This document shows positions 63,995 through 64,000 of a DNA stretch of 64,000 nt, piece by piece. The notes below the pieces were generated by a model, which had not been told where the DNA came from, made no database searches, and saw only the letters and a program-made list of their open reading frames with translations. The translations under genes were made by a program, and so were the position numbers. How positions within the stretch are numbered: position 1 is the first letter of the stretch; each line of letters opens with the position of its first letter. This DNA is from Streptococcus mitis SK579 (GTDB lineage Bacteria; Bacillota; Bacilli; Lactobacillales; Streptococcaceae), in the NCBI RefSeq assembly GCF_000257905.1, contig NZ_AJJL01000076.1, positions 1-64,000 on the forward strand, in the 5' to 3' direction.

Positions 63995-64000
63995 TGTAGT

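Overview
The window reads as chromosomal core DNA of a Streptococcus of the mitis group (S. mitis, S. pseudopneumoniae or S. pneumoniae). The evidence is the low GC content, pneumococcal-type gene order recalled from memory (amino-acid SBP, metQ-M20-metNI, TCS07, mutL-ruvA-tag, corA-uvrA-pepQ, cls-ccs4, nrdD-nrdG, S10/spc/alpha ribosomal cluster, gpmB, leuS), a SigX combox, a CiaR-controlled small RNA and a streptococcal MetR box. A P-type Mg2+ ATPase sits between pepQ and spx, and gpmB is directly next to leuS. I do not recall either from standard pneumococcal genomes, so S. mitis or a close relative is my best guess. There are no tRNA or rRNA genes, complete insertion sequences, prophage or CRISPR.

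Layout. 1-2.5 kb: end of an MFS permease with a 28-bp triple repeat, a broken TetR gene, an HdeD-like membrane protein, and the AzlCD amino-acid exporter. 2.6-7.7 kb: two substrate-binding lipoproteins and the methionine uptake operon (metQ, M20 peptidase, metN, metI) behind a MetR box. 7.7-14.5 kb: an ECF S component, the YesL-kinase-regulator TCS07 operon, nrdI, and an unusual Nramp-family transporter. 14.6-18.9 kb: a LytTR/DUF3021 regulatory pair divergent from mutL-ruvA-tag. 19-26.3 kb: S66 peptidase homologue, SemiSWEET, corA, uvrA, pepQ. 26.3-29.4 kb: an M-box Mg2+ riboswitch, a short leader ORF and mgtA. 29.5-37.2 kb: spx, ireB-ruvX-DUF1292, a structured non-coding stretch, folC, lipoproteins, cls, competence gene ccs4 and a large membrane protein. 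37.3-40.8 kb: anaerobic ribonucleotide reductase. 40.9-55.8 kb: the ribosomal protein superoperon with secY, adk, infA and rpoA. 55.9-64 kb: ACT protein and UPF0210, a csRNA, gpmB, leuS, and an ABC transporter joined to a second LytTR/DUF3021 pair.

Most unusual points. (1) The mgtA leader combines an M-box and terminator with a 23-codon ORF that starts with an acidic/proline-rich stretch. Behind it are two mutually exclusive hairpins, one of which can cover the mgtA start; this looks like a Gram-positive counterpart of MgtL control. (2) The two LytTR/DUF3021 systems share a CCACwTA direct repeat with a 21-bp period, placed exactly 35 bp upstream of the proposed -10 box in both, which makes it a strong candidate operator. 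(3) A 250-nt stretch between the DUF1292 gene and folC holds two copies of a hairpin module whose stems differ by compensating base changes. (4) Several ribosomal-operon spacers hold long, well-paired hairpins. All functional statements come from reading the sequence and recalling family knowledge; no search or folding program was run.
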